Shown: positions 46,080-58,200 of the stretch, piece by piece
How positions within the stretch are numbered: the stretch's first letter is position 1
How the letters are laid out: each line of letters starts with the position of its first letter
Source of the DNA: Monomorium pharaonis
Lineage: Eukaryota > Arthropoda > Insecta > Hymenoptera > Formicidae
Length of the DNA: 64,000 nucleotides
Direction of reading: 5' to 3'
NCBI RefSeq assembly: GCF_013373865.1
Contig: NC_050468.1
Span: 15,612,355-15,676,354, forward strand
Position numbers and translations under genes: made by a program
The notes under the pieces: model-generated
The model's database searches: none
What the model was told of the DNA's origin: nothing
The model's input: only the letters and a program-made list of their open reading frames with translations

Positions 46080-48600
46080 AGAGAAAAGAGGTAGCACATC
46101 GTCAGACCAAACGCGAAAATAGCTTTCTCATCTGTTTCTCTTTCCAACCTATCTCTTTCAAGCTGATTAGATGTTTGTATATGTGTGTGTTGCACTTTAA
46201 TTTCTTCTGTTTTGAAGTTTTTTATTTATTTTCTTATTTATTTTCAATATATAACACTTAATTGTAATTTTTTCTTCTTAAAAAGTTTATTTATTAAAAT
46301 TTTTAATTTATTCATCTATTATGTTTTTTAACCATTATAAATTTATTGATTTTAAATTTAATTCCTACAATCTCGTAATTCTTACAATTTTATTTCATTT
46401 GCTTATATATAATAACTTTTTATTAATTATTCTAGAAACACATTTTATTGATCCAATAGTAGTTTTCGAATCTTTAGCCAAATGTACTGCTCGAGCACTT
46501 TTTATTATTTTATTAACTTGTTTAAATAATAAATTTTAATTGTATATAAGATATAAATGAAAGCATGATTTATAAATTTACAAATAAGCGACCCTATTAA
46601 AAAAATATTTTAATTAATTTGGGTTTTCTTTATGTATTCTGTATAATTATAAGCATTAACAAAATTAAATTAGTTTTTAATTTAATTTTTTTTATATTTA
46701 ATTTTTTTTTTTTCTTAATGTAATTCCAGTTATCTATAAAATAGTTATAATTTATTATCTTATTTTATGTAATTACACTATTTTTATTTTTAATAACATT
46801 AGTCTAGCAAAATTTGTATTGTCAGATTAAAGTTATGTAGGTTTATTATTTCTTTGGAGTAATAAAATGTCGCCATGTGTGCATTTACTGTAGCATGTTT
46901 CGTGAAACTGATTCGGATTTCTGATTCTAGGTCATACTATTTATTTTATTTACAGTAATAAATTATGAAAAGAAATAAACAAAAGAAAGTTACTTAACAC
47001 TTATAATAATCGAATACATTTCTCTACATTCCTAATTATAAAAGTGATGTTATGGGATAATTTTAATATTATATTGGTTTTATATTTACAGTATCTTAGC
47101 GATTAAAGATTTTTACTGTATATAAGGAATGTGCTGTATACATATAAGGAATACGCGTATTACATTTACATTTTTTTATAATACATTTGTAAAAATAATT
47201 AAAATTAATATTCTTTACACTATAAAGGATGAATGTTTTTTATTTTTAATTAAAATCTTCAGATTGTCACATCATCATTAGTGTCTTAACATTAAATAAT
47301 TTTAAATCTTATTACTGATTTTTTTTACTTAATTTAAAGTTTATCCATTTAAAATTTAAATGTATTATTTAGCACAAAAGTATAAAATTTGTATATATAT
47401 TATTATTTGCTTATTAGAATTACGTAATATATAAATTTTAAACGCTGACTTAACATTAAGTAATAGTCTCATAAGGCAAGAAAGAAAATATAACAAGAGA
47501 TATAATTGTTTCGACATTTTATTCTAAAAAAAAACCTAAAAATGACTTCCAAGTTGTTGAATTAGTGTACTGCCATAATTTTCTAAATTTTACTCCAGTC
47601 CATTCTTATTTGATTCAATTTTCGCAAGACTATATTAAAAAATTTCTAATTTTCTCACTTCTTATTAATAAAAAATCTATTATAGTTAAACAATACACGA
47701 CTCAATAATTTATTATTTTACATAATTGCGTCTTTTTAAATATTTTTATTGTTATTACAACAATTAAAAACATTCCCTTGTATTACTTAAGATTGCTGCA
47801 TTAGTCAATAAATAAAAAAGAAATTTATGATTGTATTTTAAATACATTTTTATGTATTAAATAACAAAGTTTATAAAATAAAAAGACTAAAATTAAACAT
47901 TTAAAAAATAATTAAAGTTTAAAGATTAAAAAATAGAAGTAAACAAATTAAGTAAATTTAAATTTAAATTAAGGTAATTAAATTAAGTTTTAAGAAGTTT
48001 ATACCACACATTTATGATTTCTTCATTATAGAGAAACATAGTATTTTATGCTTCACGGCGATTTTTTTTCATACTGTATTATGAGAAAAATACAAAAGAG
48101 ATAAATATAAACAAAATAGTTTTAGATTGCTGCAAATAAATAAAATAATTCAATAGTGTAACAATGTATTTACTATTGTTTAAACTATTCAACTTGCAAA
48201 AGAAGATTATATAAATTTTATTTTTATTTTTTAAGAATCTGTTTTTAGCAAATTATGTATTTTTTCATAAAAAAAAACAAATATATATATAGATTGGTAT
48301 TTCTTTAATTATTTAAGTAACTTACGTTTTATTAATATTAATACAGTGTAAAGTTTAGTATTTAGAAAATAAGAAGATGCTACTTCGGGAGTATTGGCCT
48401 TTCCCTACTTTTAAGTAAAATTTAATATTTTAATCAAATTTGTATGAAAATTAAATCTAAAAATATAAAATTGCAATTGATTATTTTGATGTCTTATTTT
48501 AATATTTTTAAATTCTTAAATAATCATTTACTGATGACTATTCAGCGATTAGTGCAGTAATTCCATAAAATATTTTTGCTTATTTTTACTTATTGTTAAA
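46080..48600. other. intergenic AT-rich DNA
   Basis: No coding, RNA or repeat feature I can support. Confidence 0.6.
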
Positions 48601-48607
48601 AGCTTAA

Positions 48608-48796
48608 GGGGATCCTAAAGTGCCCGTCAAACTTAATCAGGGTCGATAATAGAGTCATTCGTGCATACCATTAACAAGATTTCATATGTATTTCTTTTAC
48701 AGATTCGGAAATTTTTTTTCAAAATTAAAGTATACGTATTAATATCATTATATGAACTGTATTTTATACCAAGAAACAGACGACTTTAGAATTCCC
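48608..48796. mobile_element. piggyBac-like MITE with TTAA duplication
   Basis: A 189-bp non-coding element. TTAA stands immediately outside both ends (48604-48607 and 48797-48800). The terminal inverted repeats GGGGATCCTAAAGTGCCC and the reverse complement GGGAATTCTAAAGTCGTC are similar, and start with the GGG/CCC typical of piggyBac-class elements. Confidence 0.7.
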
Positions 48797-49791
48797 TTAA
48801 AGTTATATTTATATTATTTTTCAATCAAACTTAAGCTTATAAAATATGCAGAAATGTTTACATATAAATTATTGGTTTTTGCTCTAAATAATAGATACGC
48901 ATAATAATTGTAATTATTATATGCAAAACGCAAGATTGCTTTTGAGTTTGTCGCAATTTATTAATATCGTGTCCCATTTTCATATTATAACATCTTCGAC
49001 TGTTTGCAATTCTGCACCTGTCATGCGCATTTCGCATATAATTATAGAGAACATGAGTCTAAAATTCGGAAGAGGTCAACAGGTGGCTTTTTAAGTGATT
49101 TTGCTAGAATCTTCTTATTAATGATGAAATCAGTAAATATATTATAAAGCATGCAACTATCTGCTCGAGAAATTGGATACGATTACATTACGTTTTATCG
49201 TTATTACTTTTATTTTGCCATTATAAAAATAAGTTTAAACCTTATAATTGATATAATTATTAAAGTAATGTGCCAAAATTATTCATTGTCTAGTAACTAT
49301 TTATATAACAATGCTTATAATTTTTAAAAAGTTTTGCAATCATAAGCAATATCATCGGCTTTTCTTTTAAAATGTAAATCGGGCTGCCGCGTGCTAATAC
49401 ATAATCTGCAATCTTCATCATAATTTGCATATAACTGCGTTGAATGTAATATTATCGAACACAAAAGGTATATCATCTTCATATAAAATTTCTATGGTAA
49501 TTTTACGCTTTAAAATTCCAATAATCTTTATTTAATGTTCAAATTTTTAATCTTTTACCATTAAATATAAAATATTAAGCTTTATGTAAGAATTAATTTA
49601 TTTATTAAAGCGTTCAAAATTTTTGATGACATTAAATCATCGTTTAAAATTATTACGAAAAACTCAGAACGTTTTTCGGCATTGCCGCGGAAATTCGGGA
49701 TGACTAAGCCAATCTCTATTCTTATCTGAAGAATACTCTTTTATATCCACTAAGAAAGTAGGGTAAGTGGGATGAAATATAAACTTCTTTT

Positions 49792-49875
49792 TACACACAT
49801 GCACGCACGCACGCACGCATACACGCACACACACACACACATTCTCTTTCTCTCTCTCTCCCTCTCTCTCTCTCT
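49792..49875. repeat. (CACG)n(AC)n(CT)n compound microsatellite
   Basis: ACAC, CACG tetramers and AC dinucleotides followed by a CT-rich run. Confidence 0.9.
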
Positions 49876-52800
49876 AAATCTAAAACGCAAAGCAAAAAGA
49901 TCTTTTGAAATCTTAAAAGTTGTCACGATAATTTAAATAATGATTTAATTAATTAATAAAATAAATAATGTCAATTTGAGAATTATCATAGACTGAAAAA
50001 AATGCTTCCAGACAGCACTATGTTCAAATGTGTCAAAAATTATGACATAAGACATCTTATAAACGCATTTAGAAAATGTGTTTAAATAATATCTTAACGC
50101 AATTTAAAACATCTTATATCCCGAGTTTGAACGTGCATATGTGAGAGCAAAGGATCGATTATATTTCTTTTTACGATTTTTACGTGGTACTGTTCATAAT
50201 TAATTACAAGCATTGAGTATGTAATTGTCGTTAATTCGTGGCACGTGTATAAAGATTATGAAAAATCTATCAACGTCGCAAATGGATTTAAGTAACAAGT
50301 TTGTGTTTTATTTACATTCCTTTTGGTTTTGTTCTGCAACACGTTTCAATCATGTTTAAATGATACATGAAGATATTAACATAGTGTATAAAATGCACCA
50401 AATATGTTGCTTTTGTTTTAAATAGATTTTTATTTAAGATTTTATTAAGCTACGTTCTAATTCTTGATTTGAATTTTAAAAGAAGGTTATTAAAAATATT
50501 AAATGTTATTATTAAAGATAAGATTCTGACAATATCATATTGCGAACAATGTAATTATAAATAACGTAATAATGATGTAAAGATAGTTGCAATCAGAATT
50601 AGGGTTTAGACAAAGAAAGTTCTACAAAGATAACACTAAATTATAGCAAAAAATTATTTTAAGTTAAACAAAATATTTCTTATAGATTTTGCTGAAAATG
50701 GGTTTTCTTTTCTTTTTCTGATAAACTTCTTTATTTTTCTTAAATTTTTGTTTAAAAAATTCTAAATATATTTGATATCTAAAATATTATGCGCTTAAGT
50801 AACACAAATAATATTTATATAATATATAATTGAGTTAAACACACAACTATTTGTATAGCGTTAATCTAAAGCTCTGTAAAGCTTTCAAGTAAATTCTTGT
50901 AGCGCCACCAATTTAGAAAGCTGTCAACTTGAATATCACAGTTTGCTTCAGTCTCCATCGATAACTGTACTTTAGATCTTTCTTCAAGTATAGTATTTAT
51001 CACTTGATATCTACCACGATCTCTGGTAAGAGATAATATTACTCTAACACTTCACGTAAGTTGGCAGCACTAAAGTTTAATTAGCTACTGTAAATAAATA
51101 ACTAATTGAATATTATAGATAGTTTATCTTTAGGCCCATATTCGCTTCTAAAGACGTTAGCGTTTTTTTGTTATTTTTTCTTTGTTTCATGTCTAATGAA
51201 CAAAAAAGATAGAATAATGAAAAAGCATACTAACAACTTTACAATCGCGTTCTGCATATATAATATATATAGATCTTAATATATTCTATAATAAAGATAT
51301 GTTAATAGAAGTGCCTAATAGAGATATATCATTTAACAAAATACTGATAGAGAAATAAACTAAAATATAAATATATTTAAATACTTAATCCTAACAAAAC
51401 TAAGAAAAACAATTTTAAATTATAAATATTGTTTTTTACTTATTGTTCAATTTGCTAAATTTTTAATTTTTGTGAATACTAATTATTCTTTGTACAGTTA
51501 GACATGCTATTATTATTTTATACTTAAAGAAATTTAGATTTTATTAACAAAGAATTTCTTTCGGTTCAGATTGTATAATGAAAATATTATTATTTAATTT
51601 TATTATGCAGATTAAAAAAATTTTGCTTTTGTATTTTTTAATAGAAATTTTACATCAGTAATTTTATTTTTATGTTACATAATAAAATGATATTTATTAC
51701 TTATTTATATTATACCATATTAGTAAAAAAAGAGATAAAGAAAACCGGAATACAACAAAAATTATATTATACAATAATCATGTTAAATTTGAAAAAAAAT
51801 ATTAATTAATTTTTTATTTGTTAATGTGTTACATGAAAAGAGTAAAGAATTAGTTCTCATATTATGAAAATTATTTTTTAAAGCAATTTTAAATTGCAAA
51901 GACTTGTGGAAGAGAAATAATCTTTGCGTATAAAGCGTCTAACAAAAGAGAGAAATACTACGATTTTTTATAATATTACATATAAAATAAGAATTATTAA
52001 TACAATAGAAAAGCTATTTTCAATAATAGCAAATACTGACAGAATATATAATTTACTTATTAAATAAAATTATAGTTTGTAATTTTAGTTTTTTTAATTA
52101 AAATAATATTGTATGTGCATTGTTTTATAATTAAAAAATTATTGAATAACTACTGTTTTTACAATTTAATTTTAATTTTCTTAAAAGTGTCTTACATTAT
52201 TTGTTTGATCATGTTTTCTTAGATTAAAATAAAATAACAAAAAACAAAATTGAAAAATTGTTTATGTGATAAGATCTGTGAATTCAAATTCTTGATTTTA
52301 AAGGATTCTTACAATTAATCTGTTCAAAGCTGGAATCAACATTCAACATCAACTGTCAACATTCTGGTGTCAACTCGGAAACTCGGTGAAACTTTTCAAG
52401 CTTTTCATAGATAATGCTAAGTCTCTCGTCCTTGCTCTTCCACGGTAACATTGTAAATCCTGTTTGGGGATACTCTCGGCTACCAATTTCTCAGAAGTTA
52501 CCGCTTTTGTAAAGTTCTGTGGACTTCTCACCAGAGAATCACACCATCATTTCAAAGAGAATCCAGCCAGTTGAAATGATCTTGTGGCAATATTGTCCTC
52601 ATTTCCTGGAAACAAGACGACTATAGTTTCATGAGTGGTTTATTCTGTCATCGGATGTATCATTTACTCTCAGAATATCAAAAGAATTCGAAATTTCTTT
52701 CAAATTCAATGATTAAAGATTTAGGTAGTTCGATTTAGAATTGTAAATGTTTTTTATAAAAGTTACCATTACTGTTAGCTAGAAAGTAAGAATTTATTAC

Positions 52801-54600
52801 CTTGTTGAAATTTTAATTGATCTTCCTTATAAAATGACATATAAAATTCAACTGTCTGTGTTACTATTTGACCAATTTTATATATAAAATTTATAGTTAT
52901 TTTAGTTAATTATAATTTGATCAACATGCATATTTTAAATGAGGACTTGAACTTCTTGTCGCTAGTAATAAAGAATAAGTGCTTATTCAATACAACTGAT
53001 CAAATCTTTATTTAAAATATTGTACGTTTTGATCTAGATTTCAAGTCCATATCAAGTGAGAAAAATTCAAAAGATTCGAGAAAATTTGATGTAAAAGTAC
53101 TGATTTGTAAAGCTGTGTATATTTTATATATACATTTATAGTGTGTAATAACAAAAATAATAATAAAATTAATTATTAAATACATGTGAAACTGTAACAA
53201 CGTTGACGTTACAAACAAAAAAAAGATTGTTACAAAAAACGGTAAATGTAACGGTGTTATAAGTAATCTAATTACGGTGTTATAAGTAATTTACTTTCCA
53301 ATATTGGTTTGATTGCACTTTTAAAACACATTTAATTCATATGTAACACATTATTGTGATCTTGATAATCTGTAAAAGATTTTATCTTCCACTTCAAATA
53401 CTATAACAAAATTAAGTAATATTTAATTAATCTGTTATATAAAAAATAAAAAATAAAGGAATAAGATTTTTGTAGAAAAATGTAAATTAAAACGAAGGGT
53501 TAAAATTAAAACTTATCGCACTGTAAAAATTTCTTGTGCAAATTTGTAGACGTTTTCTAATTTTTTAACTGTGTGCTGATTTTCAGTTTTAAAATACAGT
53601 TTTAAAGCAACTAGTAATATTACAATATTAAATAGATAATTAATTATAATATCAATTATAATAATGCTGCTGATAAACATTTTTAAACCGTACAAAAAAT
53701 TGATTGCAAAAATATTATCCCAGTCAAAGTTCAAATCTAGAAAAAATATTATTTCAACCAAGTTCTTACTCCATCCATTTCTTCCGGTGCATCTCCATTT
53801 TTATGGTATTATGCAAATAATGATTTAAATCTCATTTATTTATACACGTTTATCTTTCAATATATTTTTTAAACATTTATTAGTTATTGCAATAAATATT
53901 ATCATATGTAAATACAATTGATAAACATATCCAAAAAGTAGGAACATGAATCTTGGTGCAGTAATATTTTTGATATTTTGATAATATATTTGATATATGA
54001 TTTTGATAATAAATATTTGTTTAAAGAAAACTTATTAGCAGTATTATTAAATTGATTATTAATTTAATTTTGCGTTATTGCAAATCTGATTTAGTTTGTA
54101 ACTGTGAATAAATAATCGGCGTATAAGTTAAAGAATAGAAAAGAATAGAAAATGTATAAAAATTTACACATATAAAAAATATTATTAAATATTAGGTTCC
54201 TGCTCTAATCATTTCTTGGCATTTTTTTTATTTTAATTGTTATTCATATTGTAGTATAATCTCATTTGTTTAAAAAATTAAACGTTTTCAATCTGTGTAT
54301 ATCGATACAGTTGATAAAATTGATTATTATATAATATAATTACATTTAAAGCAAGAAAAATCAATTAAACTTAAATTTATTTAAATGTAAAATAAGAATA
54401 ACACAATGTGTTTAATAATAATTAGACTTTACAAAAATTAAAAGTTTAACAAGTTTAAATAAGAAACAACATTTACAATTTTAAATTCGTATTTTAATTT
54501 TGTCAATATATATTGTGTATCCAAATTTGATATTAACTTTAAACTTTATTTAATATATTAGTTTATTCTGTTATTATTCTTTATTATATTGATATCTTTA
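49876..54600. other. intergenic AT-rich DNA
   Basis: No convincing gene. Holds a degenerate inverted-repeat element at 51151-51236 and a GC-richer island at 52310-52640 with one 50-codon open stretch on the - strand interrupted by stops, possibly a decayed gene fragment. Confidence 0.5.
51151..51236. mobile_element. Degenerate inverted-repeat element
   Basis: AGACGTTAGCG at the left and an imperfect reverse complement at the right, with TTTTT and TTATT blocks shared between arms. Related in its terminus to 36020 and 40492. Confidence 0.3.
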
Positions 54601-54649
54601 TCATTGATCGATTGCAATTTCATTTTTGCTTGAGCGGAAACGCACTCGC

Positions 54650-55264
54650 TCATACGAGATTTATCCTTATCCCCGGTCTTTCCCCTCGAAGTCGCGTCTT
54701 CCTCGCAGCCGGCGAAGCTGAAGACGAAGAAGCAGAAACGAATAGAGAGCAAGACAGAGAAAGTATAAAGCTATTCTTAAAATAGGGCTCGAGTGAGCAC
54801 CATGAGTGTGACAAGGAGCTGTAACTCCACGGGAACAGAAGGGAAGTCAAGAAGAAGGAAGAAGAAGAAGAGACACAGAGAGTACGGAGTGAGAAGAGAA
54901 CGAGAAAGAGCAAGAGAGAAGGAGAACGAGAGGGACCGCGGCGTGCCTTGCGGGTCGCCGGCTCTTCAGGGTCCGAGCTTCGTTCGAAACGAGGCGCCTT
55001 TGCAGCGCTTGCCACTTTCCTCTCCTACGAGGTCGCGAAGGTGTATTTCTTGAAACAAGTGATCGATTTTTCACTCGTGGCTTTGATACCGTAATCTTTC
55101 TCCCTCTTCAACGTCCTGTCGCGGTTGGTGCCGGTGAATGGTGTAACGGTGGATGCTCCTGTGCTTGATGGTGGTTGGTGAAGCCAGCTGCAGGAAGGGA
55201 GACGTTTTTGGAGACCTGTTTTCTTCTTTTGAAGTTTCTTCACCATCTTGAGGGACGTAACATC
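54650..55264 (+). promoter_or_regulatory. Candidate promoter and 5' leader, + strand
   Basis: A sharp rise in GC content after 10 kb of AT-rich DNA, with a long GA-rich tract (54835-54940, + strand) and then a mixed GC-rich leader ending at a start codon and consensus donor. This is the usual look of an insect 5' UTR exon. No TATA box seen. Open frames in all directions here are composition effects. Confidence 0.4.
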
Positions 55265-55285
55265 ATGGCATCGTACAGGAGCTAT
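55265..55285 (+). CDS. Candidate first coding exon, MASYRSY
   Basis: ATG in a fair context (aacatcATGG), seven codons encoding MASYRSY, then a perfect GTAAGT donor at 55286, phase 0. It follows the GC-rich leader. The next exon is not identifiable within the window; either the first intron is longer than 8.7 kb or the call is wrong. I cannot name the protein. Confidence 0.35.
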
Positions 55286-58200
55286 GTAAGTTCGTGATCT
55301 TCGTGTATTGACTTGATGGTAGAACCAGTGTTCCGGAGATCTTTAACGCCATAATGATACGGAGAAAAACAACGTTTAAAGTTAATTGAAGAATCAATAA
55401 CAAAATCTTTTTTCAAGATATTCGCTTTATGTGAAATAGCATTTTCGCTTTTGAACATCAGTTTATTCGCTCTTGGAGCAAATTTGTTGGCAATATTCTA
55501 TGCAAACGCGTTGAAAGCTATGCTCTGAATTTTCTGCCTCTGATATCTTTATTGCTCGCTCGCCACGCAAAAAATATCAGCGAACTTCTATATTGGCAGA
55601 GCACGATGACACACTCATCGAAATAGACGTAATTTTTATTTGAACGATGAAATCGATATCCTCTTTGATCCGTGCGATTCTCGATATCTGACCATGTGCT
55701 TTCAGTCAGAACGCGTGAAGATATCGATTGATAGTTGGATTTGCATGCAAAAGTACGCAAAATGTCATTTATATTATTTGAGACATAAGATTTAACCATT
55801 ATTCTTTTGCATTGTCACAAAACATATCTGAACAATTTGATATAATAATAATAATAATAATTCGTTGATATATGAAGCTTATTTCAATTACACTTTTATA
55901 TGCAGCGTCTGGTTTAGTTTTAGTAAGATTAAAGCGAATACAAAATAACTTAATACCTTCATATTTTAATATCTTTATTCAATGCTTTGTTAGCAGTTTA
56001 TTATTATTATTCTTACAGATTTCTTGAAAATGTTTGCAAATATTAATTAAAAATAAAAATGCATTTATTACTACATATTAAGATATATGATGATAAATTA
56101 GCATACAAGAAGGTAAGTAAAGCACATATAATAAAAATTTTATTATTAATCATTATTCGCTGGTTCTATTTAAAGTCCTCTGACAAAGTAACAAATATAT
56201 TTACACATTATGTCTATAGCCGATTAACACTCAATGTCGCGAATCCATGGCGTACTTAACGAACGTGTACAGTGTAAATAAGTATTTTAAGCATACCGAA
56301 TATTCAAAGGGTACCTTTACTTGTTGGTTCTGGTCGTTGGTCCTCGCGTATAATTTGAGTGCTGGCTCCGCTTTCGTCGCAATTATGCAATGTAAATGAA
56401 GTCCATTAACTTTATCGTCCAAAGGTCCAGGTCGCACGCCTGCTTATTCCACCCGCAGACTAAACCGGGTGTTTGCGAAATACCGCTAAGTCGGAAAGCT
56501 TTTTAACTAGCAATGATGCACATTTATTCACCCGTTAGGTACCGACACAACTTGCTAGGTTGTGCAGTGAATAATTTTCCACGGCACATTCGCACATTCG
56601 CGTTTCGCGTATTTACGCTTGAATTATGGCCACGAGCCATAGGAATATTTTTTTTATTATGGTGGCCATTGCTTGCACTGATTTACATTCCCATGCGTTG
56701 AGTTTTTCACTTTTAGTTCGAAATTACAGCTGGAGCGGTGCGATGCCGTAACGCTTCCAACGCGAATATCGTAGATCTCGCGAGCTGTAATTAAATTCGT
56801 TCCTTTATCACGAATGTTTCGTTAGAATTGTGCCTGCTTGACTTTGCCACATTGCACAGTGGAGAACTCAGCGTGCAGGAAATGAAATTCTGCAAAACGG
56901 TAGCCACATAGAAATATAGCAAAACTTGTTTACAGATATATCTAATATAAATGATTTACTAGATTTGCTTTAAATATTTAGCTTTTAGAAATGTCATAAT
57001 TAAGTATTATTTGTAAAACAAAATAATACATGTTTCAACATGTAAACAATTTAATAAAATGCTGGTCCTATAAATTATGAAACAAGTTCTAATCAAGAAT
57101 CCAATTTGCAAAATTAAATGTTTTAGACATGTATTGAAAGTTATAGATTCTTTCACTTTACTTTAATTTTTTGTAACTAAAATTATTGCAATTAAAATTA
57201 TTTTTTAAATTATTACAAAATTTAAGAAAGAATAAAAATTGCCCTAAAAAATTTTTTTACAAGCTCTCTGAATATCTTTTTTAATTCTTTGAAATTGTCA
57301 TTTTTTTTTAAAAGGTATTTATTATATTAAATATATACATATATAATAAAGACGTATATATTAAAAACGTACATTCAATTATGTCAATCTATAACTGAAA
57401 TTTGTAAAAAATTACTCATTTCGAAATGCTTTATGCTTCTTTTATTGCAATAAAAATATATACGTAAAAAAAATGACTAAAAAAAGATTCCCACGTATTC
57501 ACTGACTCGTGTCAGGCTATAGATGCCGCTGGCGTGAAAAATCGATCACGATTCGTCAAAAACGCAGCACGGCTGAAACATAACTCGATCGTTTATTGAA
57601 GGAGGTCGAAGCGATCGTTAGCGACGTCCAAATCCGAATCCCGGTTGCATGCCTCCCAGAAACATTTTCGTGCATCGGAGCACCGCGGGTCGCCCCGGCG
57701 TGACGCGACGTGCGCATGGCTATAGCAAAATTAGCCGGGTCTTTCCCAGACGATGTCTGCCCGTGCTGTGCGTGCATATTTATTCGTGGATAAAGCTTTC
57801 TTCTACCTCGAATATATGTACATTCGCGATCGACGCCGATGGCGCCGTGATGTATCGGGTGTCGAATTTCAAAGCGGCTCGAGAGACTCAGCCATACCGT
57901 GTTGCGTAGGGGATTTGTCTTACGAGCTATTCGCGCCAAGTTTGATACAGGACACGTCGAGTACAGGCACAGCTCCCTTATGAAAGCTTCTGAGAGATCC
58001 CAGGAGTCTTCATGAGGTTTGCCGTCGTCGACCAATAAGGATCTTTGTACGCGACCTGGATGCAAGAGCATACCCTTGGGCAGGAGTGCCGTCTTCCTCT
58101 CGACTTCTTTCAGGTGACTGGAGCTTGTAGCAACGCGCGAACGGAAGTATGCGTCGATGTATCACGTGCGACAGGAAATTTGTCGCAGACAACTCCTCTC

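Noticed and set aside
54650..55074. Ser-rich (- strand) and Arg/Lys/Glu-rich (+ strand) open frames
   Set aside because: Both are by-products of a GA/TC-rich low-complexity tract in a presumed 5' UTR.
57556..58071. 171-codon open frame on the - strand
   Set aside because: Lies in a GC-richer island where stops are rare. The plus strand is open over much of the same span, there is no domain or splice context, and I could not defend it as a gene.
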